Part shown: piece by piece, positions 44,023-54,868 of the stretch
Numbering within the stretch: the stretch's first letter is position 1
Layout of the letters: each line of letters starts with the position of its first letter
From: Streptomyces sp. NBC_01217
GTDB lineage: Bacteria > Actinomycetota > Actinomycetes > Streptomycetales > Streptomycetaceae
Reading direction: 5' to 3'
Length of the DNA stretch: 64,000 nt
Assembly (NCBI RefSeq): GCF_035994185.1
Contig: NZ_CP108538.1
Span: forward strand, 2,170,001 to 2,234,000
Position numbers and translations under genes: made by a program
The notes under the pieces: model-generated
Database searches by the model: none
What the model saw: only the letters and a program-made list of their open reading frames with translations
Told to the model about the DNA's origin: nothing

Positions 44023-44358
44023 CTAGATCTCGCCCCGGAGTTTTGCCAGGGCCTCGGCGAGGATGGCCTCGCCGTCCGCGTCACTGCGCCGCTCGCGTAC
44101 GTACGCGAGGTGCGTCTTGTACGGTTCGGTGCGCGGCGGGTCCGGCGGGCTGTCCCGGTCCTGGCCGGCCGGGAAACCACAGCGCGGGCAGTCCCAAGTC
44201 TCCGGTACCTGCGCGTCACTGGCGAAGCTCGGCTGCGTCTCGTGCCCGTTCGAGCACCAGAAGGAGATGCGGAGGCGCGGCGCGGACTCGCCCCGCTCGG
44301 CCTCCCCCATCGGCCCCGCTCCGACCCGGCTTCCCCGGATCGCGTTGCCACTTGCCAC
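44023..44358 (-). CDS. rbpA: RNA polymerase-binding protein RbpA
   Basis: This 111-aa actinobacterial factor binds RNA polymerase and group 1/2 sigma factors, helping open-complex formation. It begins [19 protein letters not shown] and has the zinc-binding set Cys35, His39, Cys57 and Cys60 in FWCSNGHE and [10 protein letters not shown], followed by the basic linker and the C-terminal helix ([20 protein letters not shown]) that contacts sigma domain 2. It is transcribed alone and has a strong terminator. Confidence 0.95.
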   Translation of the reverse strand: MASGNAIRGSRVGAGPMGEAERGESAPRLRISFWCSNGHETQPSFASDAQVPETWDCPRCGFPAGQDRDSPPDPPRTEPYKTHLAYVRERRSDADGEAILAEALAKLRGEI

Positions 44359-44467
44359 GGTCGTAACTCCCTGCGTGATGGTGCTCGAAGATGCCCCAGT
44401 CTACGTAAGGCCCAACGCGCGTCCAGTGAAAGGAGTTACACCCTCACCGGGAATCGCGTACGACGGG

Positions 44468-44704
44468 TCAGTTGTCCAGCTTGATCAGCAGACCAAGCAC
44501 CACAATGCACGCAAACCAGGCCAGACCGACGAAGACGGTGATCCGGTCGAGGTTCCGCTCGGCGACCGAGGAGCCGCCGACGGACGACTGCATCCCGCCA
44601 CCGAACATGTCGGAAAGGCCGCCGCCCTTTCCCTTGTGCATCAGCACCAGCAGCATCAGCAGCAGGCTGAAGACGATCAGGGCGATCTCGAACGCCAAAA
44701 TCAC
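44468..44704 (-). CDS. secG: Preprotein translocase subunit SecG
   Basis: This 78-aa small membrane subunit of the SecYEG channel has two hydrophobic helices (about 2-23 and 56-75) joined by the Gly/Ser-rich cytoplasmic loop KGKGGGLSDMFGGGM, the SecG signature. GTG start at 44704. It follows tpiA, as in many Gram-positive genomes, but a hairpin at 44751-44787 separates the two. Confidence 0.93.
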   Translation of the reverse strand: MILAFEIALIVFSLLLMLLVLMHKGKGGGLSDMFGGGMQSSVGGSSVAERNLDRITVFVGLAWFACIVVLGLLIKLDN

Positions 44705-44750
44705 GGCTGGTCCCTACTTTCCGGAATTCTCTGGACTGCATGTGCGAACA

Positions 44751-44787
44751 GCGGGGGCCGGGAGGCTACGCCATCCTCGGCCCCCGC
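44751..44787 (-). terminator. Hairpin between tpiA and secG
   Basis: GCGGGGGCCG and its complement enclose a 17-nt loop, 31 bp after the tpiA stop. It is either a terminator or a partial attenuator reducing readthrough into secG. Confidence 0.65.
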
Positions 44788-44818
44788 AAGGGTACGACGG
44801 ATCCGCGCTACCGCATAC

Positions 44819-45595
44819 TCACTGGTCGCGGAAGCGGACGATCTTGACGAACTCGTCGGCGTCCAGCGCGGCCCCGCCGACCAGTGCGCCGTCCACATCG
44901 GGCTTCGACATGATCTCGGCGACGTTCCCGGACTTCACCGAGCCGCCGTACTGGATGCGGACCGCGTCGGCCAGGTCCTGCGAGTACAGCTCGGCGAGAC
45001 GGCTGCGGATCGCCCCGCAGACCTCCTGGGCCTCGTCGGCGCCGCAGACCTTGCCGGTGCCGATCGCCCAGACCGGCTCGTACGCGATCACGACCGACTC
45101 GGCCTGCTCGGCGGGGATGTCCTTGAGACCGCCGTCGACCTGCGTGAGCGTGTGCGTGACGTGGTCGCCCGCCTCGCGGACCTCCAGCTCCTCGCCGACG
45201 CAGAGGATCGGGGTCAGGCCGTGCTTGAAGGCGGCCTTCACCTTGGCGTTGCAGACCTCGTCGCTCTCGCCGTGGTACTGGCGGCGCTCACTGTGGCCGA
45301 CGGCGACATAGGTGCACCTCAGCTTGGCGAGCATCGGGCCGGAGATCTCTCCGGTGTACGCGCCGGAGTCGTGCGCCGAGATGTCCTGGGCGCCGTACTT
45401 GATCCTCAGCTTGTCGCCGTCCACCAGGGTCTGCACGGAGCGCAGGTCGGTGAAGGGCGCGAGGACGGCGACCTCTACGGCGTCGTAGTCCTTGTCGGCC
45501 AGGGCGAAGGAGAGCTTCTGGACGTGCGCGATGGCCTCGAGGTGGTTGAGGTTCATCTTCCAGTTGCCCGCCATCAGCGGGGTACGGGTGGTCAT
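44819..45595 (-). CDS. tpiA: Triosephosphate isomerase
   Basis: This 258-aa TIM-barrel enzyme interconverts dihydroxyacetone phosphate and glyceraldehyde-3-phosphate. Catalytic Lys is in GNWKMN, His in VGHSERR, and Glu in [12 protein letters not shown]; the phosphate-binding VGGAAL stretch closes the barrel. It starts 6 bp after pgk in the gap-pgk-tpiA order. Confidence 0.96.
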   Translation of the reverse strand: MTTRTPLMAGNWKMNLNHLEAIAHVQKLSFALADKDYDAVEVAVLAPFTDLRSVQTLVDGDKLRIKYGAQDISAHDSGAYTGEISGPMLAKLRCTYVAVGHSERRQYHGESDEVCNAKVKAAFKHGLTPILCVGEELEVREAGDHVTHTLTQVDGGLKDIPAEQAESVVIAYEPVWAIGTGKVCGADEAQEVCGAIRSRLAELYSQDLADAVRIQYGGSVKSGNVAEIMSKPDVDGALVGGAALDADEFVKIVRFRDQ

Positions 45596-45601
45596 GAAAG
45601 G

Positions 45602-46813
45602 TCAGTCCTCCAGTGCGGCGAGGCCGGGAAGCGTCTTGCCCTCAAGGTATTCGAGGCTGGCGCCGCCACCGGTCGAGATGTGTCCGAATGCGTTCTCGTC
45701 GAAGCCCAGGATGCGGACGGCCGCGGCGGAGTCGCCACCGCCGACCACGCTGAAGCCCGAGGAGTCGACGAGGGCCTGGGCCACGGCCCGGGTGCCCTCG
45801 GCGTAGTCGGGGTGCTCGAAGACGCCCATCGGGCCGTTCCAGAAGACGGTGACGGCGTCGGCGAGCTTCGAGGCGTACAGCTTGTTGGTCTCGGGGCCGT
45901 TGTCCAGGCCCATGAAACCGGCCGGGATGGCGTCCGCGGGCACGGTGCGGTGCTCGGTCGGTGCCTTGGCCCCGAGGTCGGGGAACTGCTCGGAGACCAC
46001 GACGTCGACGGGGAGCACGAACTCCACGCCCTTCTCCTCGGCGCGCTTGAGGTACTCCAGCACCACCGGGATCTGGTCCTCCTGCAGGAGGGAGCTGCCG
46101 ACCTCGTGGCCCTGGGCCTTGAGGAAGGTGTACGCCATGCCGCCGCCGATGAGGATGCGGTCGGCGCGCTCCAGCAGGTGATCAATGACACCGAGCTTGT
46201 CGGAGACCTTGGAACCGCCGAGGACGACGGCGTACGGGCGCTCGACGTTCTCGGTGAGCTTCTTCAGGACGCCGACCTCGGTGGCGATCAGGTCGCCCGC
46301 GGCGTGCGGCAGCCGGGCCGGGAGGTCGAAGACCGAGGCGTGCTTGCGGTGGACGGCTCCGAAGCCGTCACCCACGTACACATCGGCGAGCTCGGCGAGC
46401 TGATCGGCGAACGCGCCGCGCTCGGCGTCGTCCTTCGACGTCTCACCGGGGTTGAAGCGGAGGTTCTCGATGACGGCGACCTCGCCGTCGGTGAGCGCGG
46501 CGACCGTGGCGCGGGCGGACTCGCCGACCGTGTCGGTCGCGAAGGCCACCTCGCCGCCGATCAGCTCGCCGAGACGGGCCGCGGCGGGCGCCAGGGAGAA
46601 GGCCGGGTCCGGGGCGCCCTTGGGGCGGCCCAGGTGCGAGGCGACAACGACCCGCGCACCGGCCGCGGCGAGCTTCTCCACGGTCGGCTGGACGGCCCGG
46701 ATGCGGCCGTCGTCGGTGATGGTGGTGCCGCTCAGCGGCACGTTGAGGTCGGCGCGGACGAATACGCGCTTGCCGGTGACCCCTTCGGCGAGAAGTTCGT
46801 CGATCGTCTTCAT
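45602..46813 (-). CDS. pgk: Phosphoglycerate kinase
   Basis: This 403-aa enzyme makes ATP from 1,3-bisphosphoglycerate. RADLNVPL and [11 protein letters not shown] form the substrate pocket, and [16 protein letters not shown] and GGGDSAAAV the nucleotide-binding half. ATG at 46813 has AAGGAG at 9-nt spacing; the longer upstream frame lacks this and is not conserved-looking. It lies 109 bp downstream of gap and 6 bp upstream of tpiA. Confidence 0.96.
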   Translation of the reverse strand: MKTIDELLAEGVTGKRVFVRADLNVPLSGTTITDDGRIRAVQPTVEKLAAAGARVVVASHLGRPKGAPDPAFSLAPAAARLGELIGGEVAFATDTVGESARATVAALTDGEVAVIENLRFNPGETSKDDAERGAFADQLAELADVYVGDGFGAVHRKHASVFDLPARLPHAAGDLIATEVGVLKKLTENVERPYAVVLGGSKVSDKLGVIDHLLERADRILIGGGMAYTFLKAQGHEVGSSLLQEDQIPVVLEYLKRAEEKGVEFVLPVDVVVSEQFPDLGAKAPTEHRTVPADAIPAGFMGLDNGPETNKLYASKLADAVTVFWNGPMGVFEHPDYAEGTRAVAQALVDSSGFSVVGGGDSAAAVRILGFDENAFGHISTGGGASLEYLEGKTLPGLAALED

Positions 46814-46853
46814 CCTGCTGGACTCCTTGGGAGGGCGAGAGAGCATGCAACGA

Positions 46854-46887
46854 GGCTCGAACGGCGCCGCGTTGCGCTGTCCGAGCC
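46854..46887 (-). other. Small hairpin between gap and pgk
   Basis: GGCTCG and CGAGCC pair across a 22-nt GC-rich loop in the 109-bp gap. It could stabilise the gap mRNA 3' end after processing, which would fit the usual excess of gap transcript; it is weak as a terminator. Confidence 0.35.
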
Positions 46888-46922
46888 CCGTGCTCACTTC
46901 GAGGTGCCTGCCGACTCGACGG

Positions 46923-47945
<1,023 letters not shown>

Positions 47946-48056
47946 TTAGGTACGCCGGGTTTCGACGCCGGCGAGTTGTATGGGATGTCCCCGACCGCCT
48001 CCGACCCTACCTCTCCGATGGCCCCCGAGTGACATCGAGCGGGGCCGGAAGAGCCG

Positions 48057-48094
48057 CGGAGGCCCGTACTCCTCGGTAGGAGTACGGGCCTCCG
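48057..48094 (-). terminator. Terminator of the uvrC-rapZ-yvcK-whiA operon
   Basis: A perfect 17-bp stem (starting CGGAGGCCCGTACTCCT) with a CGGT loop. It lies about 157 bp beyond the whiA stop but only 27 bp beyond a small frame at 48122-48226. The remaining gene-free DNA, 47931-48056, should contain the gap promoter, but I see no unambiguous boxes. Confidence 0.88.
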
Positions 48095-48121
48095 GATACT
48101 CGGCCGTACACGCAGCGACGA

Positions 48122-48226
48122 TTACGGAGCGTCAACACCGCCGGGAACGCCGCGCGTTCCGAATTTGGCCGACTTCACAGCCTTCTTCATGGCGCTCTTC
48201 GCGGCCGGCTTCGGGGCCTTCCTCAC
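48122..48226 (-). CDS. Possible small Lys/Ala-rich frame directly after whiA
   Basis: After the whiA TGA, the same reading frame stays open for 42 codons to a TAA at 48122. The peptide is rich in Ala, Lys and Pro (VRKAPKPAAKSAMKKAVKSA within it), and most codons keep the high-GC third position of real genes. A GTG at 48226 would give 34 aa, but its ribosome site is weak. The terminator follows the TAA by 27 bp. It may be a small basic protein, a readthrough tail of WhiA, or a remnant of a longer ancestral C-terminus. Confidence 0.35.
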   Translation of the reverse strand: MRKAPKPAAKSAMKKAVKSAKFGTRGVPGGVDAP

Positions 48227-48250
48227 GGCCGTCTCAGTGGCCTTCGCGGG

Positions 48251-49240
48251 TCAGCCCACCAGGCCGTCGGCGAGCTCTTCGCTGAGGGTGGATTCCGTGC
48301 CCGGGATGCCCAGGTCCTGGGCCCGCTTGTCGGCCATCGCCAGCAGCCGGCGGATCCGGCCGGCGACCGCGTCCTTGGTCAGCGGCGGGTCGGCGAGCGC
48401 ACCCAGCTCCTCCAGGGACGCCTGCTTGTGCTCCATGCGCAGCCGTCCGGCCGCCGCGAGGTGCTCGGGCACCTCCTCGCCCAGGATCTCCAGAGCGCGC
48501 CCGACCCGGGCGCCCGCGGCGACCGCGGCCCGCGCGGAACGGCGCAGATTGGCGTCGTCGAAGTTGGCGAGCCGGTTGGCGGTGGCGCGGACCTCGCGGC
48601 GCATCCGCCGCTCCTCCCAGGCCAGCACCGACTCATGGGCGCCGAGCCGGGTGAGCAGGGCGCCGATCGCGTCGCCGTCGCGGACGACGACCCGGTCCAC
48701 CCCGCGCACCTCGCGGGCCTTCGCCGCGATGGAGAGCCTGCGGGCCGCGCCGACCAGCGCGAGCGCCGCCTCCGGGCCCGGGCAGGTCACCTCCAGCGAG
48801 GAGGAGCGGCCCGGCTCGGTGAGCGAGCCATGGGCCAGGAACGCCCCGCGCCACGCCGCCTCGGCATCGCACGTGGCCCCCGAGACCACCTGCGGGGGCA
48901 GCCCGCGGATGGGGCGGCCGCGGCCGTCCACCAGGCCGGTCTGGCGGGCCAGCTGATCGCCGCCCGCCACCACCCGTACGACATAGCGCGAGCCGCGCCG
49001 CAGCCCGCCGGGAGCCATCACGATCAGCTCCGAGCTGTGGCCGAAGATCTCGAGGATGTCCCGCTTCAGCCGGCGCGCCGCCATCGCGGTGTCCAGCTCC
49101 GCCTCGATCACAATCCGGCCGCTCACCAGGTGCAGCCCACCTGCGAACCGAAGAATCGCCGAGACTTCTGCCTTCCTGCAGCAGGTCCGGGTCACGGGAA
49201 GCCGAGAGATTTCGTCCTTCACCGCCGGCGTCATCGCCAT
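48251..49240 (-). CDS. whiA: Sporulation regulator WhiA
   Basis: This 329-aa DNA-binding protein works with WhiB to start sporulation septation in aerial hyphae. It has the N-terminal LAGLIDADG-like fold ([35 protein letters not shown]) and a C-terminal helix-turn-helix ([27 protein letters not shown]). Sequence is near-identical to what I know of Streptomyces WhiA. The ATG overlaps yvcK by 10 bp. The operon order uvrC-rapZ-yvcK-whiA is standard for the group. Confidence 0.97.
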   Translation of the reverse strand: MAMTPAVKDEISRLPVTRTCCRKAEVSAILRFAGGLHLVSGRIVIEAELDTAMAARRLKRDILEIFGHSSELIVMAPGGLRRGSRYVVRVVAGGDQLARQTGLVDGRGRPIRGLPPQVVSGATCDAEAAWRGAFLAHGSLTEPGRSSSLEVTCPGPEAALALVGAARRLSIAAKAREVRGVDRVVVRDGDAIGALLTRLGAHESVLAWEERRMRREVRATANRLANFDDANLRRSARAAVAAGARVGRALEILGEEVPEHLAAAGRLRMEHKQASLEELGALADPPLTKDAVAGRIRRLLAMADKRAQDLGIPGTESTLSEELADGLVG

Positions 49241-50265
49241 GGGCCGATCCTTCCATGCATCCGAAAAATACGGTCGTACGCGGCGGCCAACAGCTCCGGA
49301 TCATGAATCGGAACGCCGTCGGGTGAGGCCACCGGCGCCAGCTCGACCGTGGCACCGAGCCGCTTGGCGGCGTCGGCGAGGGACTCACGATCGGGCACGG
49401 CGGCTTCGTCGGCCAGCACCACGTCCATGGCGAGTTTAGGGGCGTGTCGTCCCAAAACCTCCAAATGACGCTGCGGGGAGAAGCCATCAGTTTCGCCGGG
49501 TTGTGGTGCGAGGTTGAGCGAGAGGACCTTGCGGGCCCTGGTCTCGACGAGCGCGTCGAGCAGTTCCGGAACGAGCAGATGCGGGATCACGGAGGAGAAC
49601 CAGGACCCCGGGCCGAGCACCACCCAGTCGGCGTCCAGGACGGCGGCGACGGCCTCGGGAACGGCCGGCGGGTCGTTCGGGACGAGGTGGACGGACTGCA
49701 CCTCACCCGGAGTGAGCGCCACGGTGGCCTGGCCGCGGACCGTGTCCACGTCGTCCGGGCGGTCCGGGTCGTGTCCCCGTACGAGCGCCTGGAGCTCCAG
49801 CGGCACGGCGGACATGGGCAGGACCCGGCCGTGCGCCCCGAGGAGCTTGCCGACCAGGTCCAGGGCCTGGACGTGGTCGCCGAGCTGCTCCCACAGGGCG
49901 ACGATCAGCAGATTGCCGACCGCGTGCTCGTGCAGATCGCCCTTGGACTGGAAGCGGTGCTGGATGACCTGGGCCCAGGTCTGGCCCCAGTCGTCGTCAC
50001 CGCACAGGGCGGCGAGCGCCTTGCGCAGGTCGCCGGGCGGCAGGACGCCCAGCTCGTCGCGGAGCCTGCCGCTGGAGCCGCCGTCGTCGGCGACGGTGAC
50101 CACTGCGGTGAGGTCGCCGGTGATCCGGCGGAGCGCCGCGAGCGACGCGGACAGGCCCATGCCGCCGCCGAGAGCGACGACCTTGGGCTGCGCGCCGCGC
50201 TTGCGGCCCGGCAGCGCGGCGGTGGCTCTGCGCAGCCGCCGCAGGCGGAGATTGCGACTGGTCAC
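49231..50265 (-). CDS. yvcK: YvcK/CofD-like protein (gluconeogenesis factor)
   Basis: This 344-aa cytoplasmic protein has the YvcK/UPF0052 family fold: [14 protein letters not shown] nucleotide loop, [30 protein letters not shown] and [17 protein letters not shown]. Relatives bind UDP-sugars and link carbon state to cell-wall growth. GTG at 50265 overlaps the rapZ stop (GTGA). The basic N-terminal 25 residues ([20 protein letters not shown]) are longer than in B. subtilis. Confidence 0.92.
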   Translation of the reverse strand: MTSRNLRLRRLRRATAALPGRKRGAQPKVVALGGGMGLSASLAALRRITGDLTAVVTVADDGGSSGRLRDELGVLPPGDLRKALAALCGDDDWGQTWAQVIQHRFQSKGDLHEHAVGNLLIVALWEQLGDHVQALDLVGKLLGAHGRVLPMSAVPLELQALVRGHDPDRPDDVDTVRGQATVALTPGEVQSVHLVPNDPPAVPEAVAAVLDADWVVLGPGSWFSSVIPHLLVPELLDALVETRARKVLSLNLAPQPGETDGFSPQRHLEVLGRHAPKLAMDVVLADEAAVPDRESLADAAKRLGATVELAPVASPDGVPIHDPELLAAAYDRIFRMHGRIGPWR

Positions 50266-51248
50266 TCGCGCCCCATGTCCCGGTGGACGATGACGGTCTC
50301 GATGCCTTCGGTGGCGAGCCTGACCGCGAGCTTCTCGGACATGGCGACCGAGCGGTGCTTGCCGCCCGTGCAGCCGACGGCGATCGTCACATAGCGCTTG
50401 CCCTCGCGGCGGTACCCCGCGGCGATGAGCTGGAGCAGCTCCGTGTACTGGTTGAGGAACTCCTTGGCGCCCGGCTGGTCGAAGACGTAGGCGGAGACCT
50501 CTTCGTTGAGCCCGGTGAAGGGGCGCAGCTCGGGGACCCAGTGCGGGTTGGGCAGGAATCGGCAGTCGACCACCAGGTCGGCGTCGACCGGGAGGCCGTA
50601 CTTGAAGCCGAACGACATCACCGTGGCGCGCAGCTCCGGCTCCTCGTCACCGGCGAACTGGGCGTCCATCTTGGCGCGCAGTTCGTGCACGTTGAGGCTG
50701 GAGGTGTCGATCACCAGGTCGGCGTCGCCGCGCAGCTCGCGCAGCAGGTCGCGCTCGGCGGCGATGCCGTCGACGATCCGGCCGTCGCCCTGGAGGGGGT
50801 GCGGGCGGCGGACCGACTCGAAGCGGCGGACCAGGGCGTCGTCGGAGGACTCCAGGAAGACGATGCGCCGGGTGACGTGCTTGGCCTCCAGGTCGGCGAG
50901 GGACTCGCGGAGGTTGTCGAAGAAGCGGCGGCCCCGTACGTCGACGACGACGGCGATCCGGGCCACATTGCCCTGAGAGCGCGCGCCGAGCTCGACCATG
51001 GTGGGGATCAGGGCGGGCGGCAGGTTGTCGACGACGAACCAGCCGAGGTCCTCCAGACACTTGGCGGCGGTGCTGCGCCCGGCGCCCGACATCCCCGAGA
51101 TGATCACCAGCTCGGGGATGGCCGCGCCCACGTCACCCGTCTCGATCGTGGTGCCCGTACTCACGTGTCCTGCTCCGTCTGCTCGGTCGGTGCTGTGGTG
51201 CTCGACTTCTTCGTGTTCTTCTTCGTGCTCGTGTGCGTGCTCAGTCAT
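50262..51248 (-). CDS. rapZ: RapZ/YvcJ-family P-loop nucleotidase
   Basis: This 328-aa protein has Walker A ([10 protein letters not shown]), a Walker B-type strand ([12 protein letters not shown]) and the C-terminal RapZ domain ([33 protein letters not shown]). In E. coli RapZ adapts a small RNA for RNase E; in Gram-positives the family binds nucleotides and influences competence or development. The ATG at 51248, overlapping uvrC, gives a 28-residue prefix unusually rich in His and Glu ([16 protein letters not shown]). A GTG at codon 29 could be the alternative start. Confidence 0.92.
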   Translation of the reverse strand: MTEHAHEHEEEHEEVEHHSTDRADGAGHVSTGTTIETGDVGAAIPELVIISGMSGAGRSTAAKCLEDLGWFVVDNLPPALIPTMVELGARSQGNVARIAVVVDVRGRRFFDNLRESLADLEAKHVTRRIVFLESSDDALVRRFESVRRPHPLQGDGRIVDGIAAERDLLRELRGDADLVIDTSSLNVHELRAKMDAQFAGDEEPELRATVMSFGFKYGLPVDADLVVDCRFLPNPHWVPELRPFTGLNEEVSAYVFDQPGAKEFLNQYTELLQLIAAGYRREGKRYVTIAVGCTGGKHRSVAMSEKLAVRLATEGIETVIVHRDMGRE

Positions 51249-53284
51249 GTCGTGCTGCCCCCGTCGTCATCTTCAATGATCTCTCCTGTCGCCGTATTCA
51301 CGGCGGGCATGGCCGGGGCGGCCGAGGCCAGGGCGACAGCCACCGATTCCGCCGTCCTGCGGCCTATCCCCGGAACCTCGCAGATCTCGTCGATTGTCGC
51401 CTGCTTCAGCTTCTTCACGGAGCCGAAATGCTTGATCAGCGCCTGTTTCCGGGTCTCACCGAGGCCGGCGACGGCATCCAGGGGGCTGGACCGGATGCGC
51501 TTGGCCCGCTTGGCGCGCTGATACGTGATCGCGAAGCGGTGGGCCTCGTCACGGACGCGCTGGAGGAGGTAGAGGCCCTCGCTGGAGCGGGGCAGGACGA
51601 CGGGGTCGTCGTCATCGGGCAGCCAGACCTCTTCGAGGCGCTTGGCGAGGCCGCAGACGGCGATGTCGTCGATCCCCAGCTCGTCGAGGGCTCGCTTGGC
51701 GGCTGCGACCTGCGGCTGGCCGCCGTCGACCACGACGAGCTGCGGCGGATAGGCGAACCGCTTGGGCCGACCGTCGTCCTCCCGGGGCTCGCCATCCGGC
51801 TCGGGGGTGGTCTCGGGGACGGGGCCGGTCGGGGCGGGGACGGGGCCGGACGAGGCCGGGGTCTCCTCCCACTCCCCCGTGCGCTCCTTCTCCTGGAGGT
51901 ACCGCTTGAAACGGCGGCCGATCACCTCGTGCATCGACCGGACGTCGTCCTGCCCCTCGAAACCCTTGATCTGGAAGCGGCGGTACTCGCTCTTGCGGGC
52001 CAGCCCGTCCTCGAAGACGACCATGGAGGCGACCACGTCGTCGCCCTGGAGATGGGAGATGTCGAAGCACTCGATGCGCAGCGGGGCCGTGTCGAGGCCG
52101 AGCGCCTCGGCGATCTCCTCCAGGGCGCGGGAGCGGGTCGTGAGGTCCGAGGCGCGCTTGGTCTTGTGCAGCCCCAGGGCCTGCTGGGCGTTGCGCTGGA
52201 CCGTCGCCATCAGGTCCTTCTTGTCGCCGCGCTGCGGGATGCGCAGGCTGACCTGGGAGCCCCGGCGGCCGGCGAGCCACAGGGAGACCGCTTCGGGGTC
52301 CTCGGGGAGGGCCGGGACGAGGACCTCCTTGGGGACGGAATCGCCCGTCTCCTCGCCGTACAGCTGCTGCAGGGCGTGTTCGACCAGGCCCGACGTGTCG
52401 ACGTTCTCCACCTTGTCGGTGACCCAGCCGCGTTGGCCGCGCACCCGTCCGCCGCGCACATGGAAGATCTGGACGGCGGCTTCGAGCTCGTCCTCGGCGA
52501 CCGCGATCAGGTCGGCGTCGGTGGCGTCGGCGAGGACGACGGCACTCTTCTCCATGGCCCGCTTGAGGGCCTCCACGTCGTCACGGAGCCGGGCCGCCCG
52601 CTCGTACTCCATCTCCTCGGCCGCCGCCATCATGTCCTTCTCCAGGCGGCGGATGTACGTGCCGGTGCGGCCGGCCATGAAGTCGCAGAAGTCGTCCGCC
52701 AGTTCGCGGTGTCCCTCGGGGGTGACCCGGCCGACGCAGGGGGCCGAGCACTTGCCGATGTAGCCGAGGAGGCACGGGCGGCCGGTCCTGGCGGCGTTCT
52801 TGAAGACTCCGGCGGAGCACGTACGCACCGGGAAGACCCGGAGCATCAGGTCGACCGTCTCGCGGATCGCCCAGGCGTGCCCGTACGGACCGAAGTAGCG
52901 CACGCCCTTCTTCTTGGCTCCGCGCATGACCTGGACGCGCGGGAATTCCTCGTTGAGCGTGACCGCGAGGTACGGATAGCTCTTGTCGTCGCGGTACTTG
53001 ACGTTGAACCGGGGGTCGAACTCCTTGATCCAGGAGTACTCCAGCTGGAGCGCTTCGACCTCCGTGGACACGACGGTCCACTCCACCGAGGCCGCCGTGG
53101 TGACCATCGTGCGCGTACGCGGGTGGAGCGCGGCCAGGTCCTGGAAGTAGTTGGCCAGGCGCTGGCGAAGGTTCTTGGCCTTTCCGACGTAGATCACCCT
53201 GCGGTGTTCGTCGCGGAATTTGTAGACCCCCGGGGAGTCGGGGATCTGTCCCGGCTTGGGGCGGTAGCTGGAGGGGTCTGCCAT
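51245..53284 (-). CDS. uvrC: Excinuclease ABC subunit C
   Basis: This 679-aa nuclease cuts on both sides of a UvrB-bound lesion. The GIY-YIG domain is at the start ([20 protein letters not shown]), followed by the Cys-containing region ([15 protein letters not shown]), UVR motif, the RNase H-like C-terminal nuclease ([22 protein letters not shown]) and tandem helix-hairpin-helix ([32 protein letters not shown]). ATG at 53284 is preferred to the GTG three codons upstream, which lies too close to its purine tract. A Pro/Gly/Glu-rich insert near residue 470 is specific to actinomycetes. Confidence 0.96.
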   Translation of the reverse strand: MADPSSYRPKPGQIPDSPGVYKFRDEHRRVIYVGKAKNLRQRLANYFQDLAALHPRTRTMVTTAASVEWTVVSTEVEALQLEYSWIKEFDPRFNVKYRDDKSYPYLAVTLNEEFPRVQVMRGAKKKGVRYFGPYGHAWAIRETVDLMLRVFPVRTCSAGVFKNAARTGRPCLLGYIGKCSAPCVGRVTPEGHRELADDFCDFMAGRTGTYIRRLEKDMMAAAEEMEYERAARLRDDVEALKRAMEKSAVVLADATDADLIAVAEDELEAAVQIFHVRGGRVRGQRGWVTDKVENVDTSGLVEHALQQLYGEETGDSVPKEVLVPALPEDPEAVSLWLAGRRGSQVSLRIPQRGDKKDLMATVQRNAQQALGLHKTKRASDLTTRSRALEEIAEALGLDTAPLRIECFDISHLQGDDVVASMVVFEDGLARKSEYRRFQIKGFEGQDDVRSMHEVIGRRFKRYLQEKERTGEWEETPASSGPVPAPTGPVPETTPEPDGEPREDDGRPKRFAYPPQLVVVDGGQPQVAAAKRALDELGIDDIAVCGLAKRLEEVWLPDDDDPVVLPRSSEGLYLLQRVRDEAHRFAITYQRAKRAKRIRSSPLDAVAGLGETRKQALIKHFGSVKKLKQATIDEICEVPGIGRRTAESVAVALASAAPAMPAVNTATGEIIEDDDGGSTT

Positions 53285-53336
53285 GTGTCCCACCCTACTT
53301 GCGGGCAGTGACAGTGCGGTCTGCTCAGCGGTGGTG

Positions 53337-53381
53337 CCGTGCTCCGGGGCGCGGATGGAGGGAGCGCACCCCGGAGCACGG
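53337..53381 (-). terminator. Terminator hairpin after a decayed gene
   Basis: A perfect 13-bp stem (CCGTGCTCCGGGG with its complement) with a 19-nt loop, 28 bp beyond the last stop of the pseudogene at 53410-53848. It has outlived the gene it served. Confidence 0.75.
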
Positions 53382-53409
53382 GGTCAGCGGGTGCCGTTGC
53401 CGGTCAGGG

Positions 53410-53848
53410 TCAGGGGAGTCCCCGGTGGCGGCGGCGGTTGCGCAGTACCGTGACGCCGACGAGAGCGAGGGCGCCCGCTCCGGCGGCGGCCCACGCGGTG
53501 GTCAGGGCCGTGCCGGAGGCTGTGTTCCCGGCCGCCGCCCGGTGCGCTCCCCCGGCACCTTCCCGGGGGTGGTGGCGGATGCGGTGTCGGAGCGGTCGTA
53601 AGCGGAGCCGGGAAGCTTGTCGCCGTAGGCCTCCCACACCCGTGCGCGGTAGCGGGCCGGCGCGGATCGAAGGTGTGTACGGGGACGGCGGTGCCCTCGA
53701 TGCGCGGTGCGGCCGCCGATCTGGCGATCCTGCCTTCGTGGGCGAGGAACCGGGACAGGGTGTCGAGCGTTGCCGGGTCGGTGGCCGCCCGGCGTACGGC
53801 GGTAAGGGCGGCCGGATCGGCTGCGGTGCGGGCGGTCCTGGAGATCAT
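53410..53848 (-). pseudogene. Decayed gene for a membrane-anchored surface protein
   Basis: Coding traces continue through all three frames. The ATG at 53848 opens 58 codons (MISRTARTAADPAALTAVRR to VPVHTFDP); the next frame carries ARYRARVWEAYGDKLPGSAYD and TTPGKVPGERTG; the third ends in a hydrophobic anchor (AWAAAGAGALALVGVTVLRN) and basic tail before a stop at 53410. Two frameshifts therefore break it. It starts 4 bp after the peptidase remnant, as in an old two-gene operon. The original product was probably a secreted or surface companion of the peptidase. Confidence 0.75.
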
Positions 53849-53852
53849 TCCG

Positions 53853-54221
53853 TCACGCCCCCATCCGGTGGAGCGAGTGGGTCCAGGAGAACTCGTCGTT
53901 GTTCACGTACCAGGCGTGCGAGGCCCAGTTGTAGCGGTTGCCGGAGGGCCATGGGTCGCCCCGGTGGACCAGGCTGTTGGCGTCGTCGTATCCGTACAGG
54001 ACATGCATGTGGCCGCCGCCCGACCACCACTGGATGCGGCTCTCGACGGGGCGTCCCGCGGAGATCTCGGTCTGGACGGTGGAGTGGCGCAGCCAGCCGG
54101 TGACGTATGAACCGGGGTTGATACCGGCCTAATACAGACCATCCTGGACATTGCCGAGCGTGGCCTGCGAGTTGGGGCACTCGTATCCCTGGGAGCGGCC
54201 GAAGGCGGCGTATCGCAGGCG
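53853..54221 (-). pseudogene. Truncated papain-like (C39-type) cysteine peptidase
   Basis: Reading the minus strand gives the C-terminal half of a Streptomyces papain-like peptidase: GYECPNSQATLGNVQ, VQTEISAGRPVESRIQWW, GGGHMHVLYGYDDAN with the catalytic His, and the ending FSWTHSLHRMGA. An in-frame TAG interrupts it at 54129-54131, and the N-terminal half with the signal peptide and QWCWA-type active-site Cys is missing; sequence of another gene begins at the break. It cannot make an active enzyme. Confidence 0.85.
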
Positions 54222-54227
54222 CGCGTC

Positions 54228-54849
54228 CGGACGCTGCCCAAGCTGCCGCTCCAGCGGGTGCAGCACCATCTCGCACACCGCGGGGTCAAGGTCGGTGTGA
54301 CCAGCCTGAGTTACTGGCAGCAGGGAGCCAGGCGCCCGCAGCGCGCGGAGTCCCTGCGGGCCGTGAAGGCGCTGGAGGAGGTGCTGGAACTGCCGGTGAA
54401 CTCGCTGCTCCGGCTGCTGGAGGCCGGGAGCGGACGCGTGGACGCCGACCGGTCGGCGGCGCGTTCGTACCGTTCCCTGATGGAGGCGTCCGGCGCGGTG
54501 GAGCGCCTGCTCGCCGCGCTGGGGTCACCGCTGGACGGCGGGCTGCACACGGTGGGGCATCACGAGCGGATACGGATCGGCCCGGCCGGGAGATGCGGCA
54601 CCGGGCGTCGCACCAGGTAGTGCGTGCGCACCGGGACGGAATCGACCGCTATCTCGCCGTCTACCGGGGTGATCCGGGCTTCGACGCGGCCGCGCTGCCG
54701 GTACGGTGCCGGAGCTTCGCCCAGGTCTCGGCGGGCGCGCCGCGCGGCGCCCGGACAGATTCACGCTGACCGGCCGGCACCGGACCGTTCACCTGGTGGA
54801 GCAGGGGGTACGGCCCGGCCTGGTCGGCATCGACTGGGACTGGGAGTGA
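54228..54849 (+). pseudogene. Decayed XRE-family regulator
   Basis: The plus strand has a helix-turn-helix stretch (VKVGVTSLSYWQQGARRPQR, LEEVLELPVNSLLRLL) without a proper N-terminus. Continuation is in another frame (HRDGIDRYLAVYRGDPGFD) and then a third (TVHLVEQGVRPGLVGIDWDWE, stop at 54847). At least two frameshifts plus loss of the 5' end make it a pseudogene. The GTG at 54258 can still start a 120-codon frame, but that product would lack most of the ligand domain. Confidence 0.8.
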
Positions 54850-54868
54850 GCCGGTCCCCGGCCGGGCC

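Noticed and set aside
44449..44473. Sigma-R-type promoter (GGGAAT ... GTT) on the plus strand between rbpA and secG
   Set aside because: The spacer is 16 nt instead of 18-19, and it would transcribe antisense into the end of secG with no plus-strand gene; probably chance.
54258..54620. Intact 120-aa helix-turn-helix gene
   Set aside because: The frame lacks the first part of the HTH domain and the family sequence continues in two other frames downstream, so it is part of a pseudogene.
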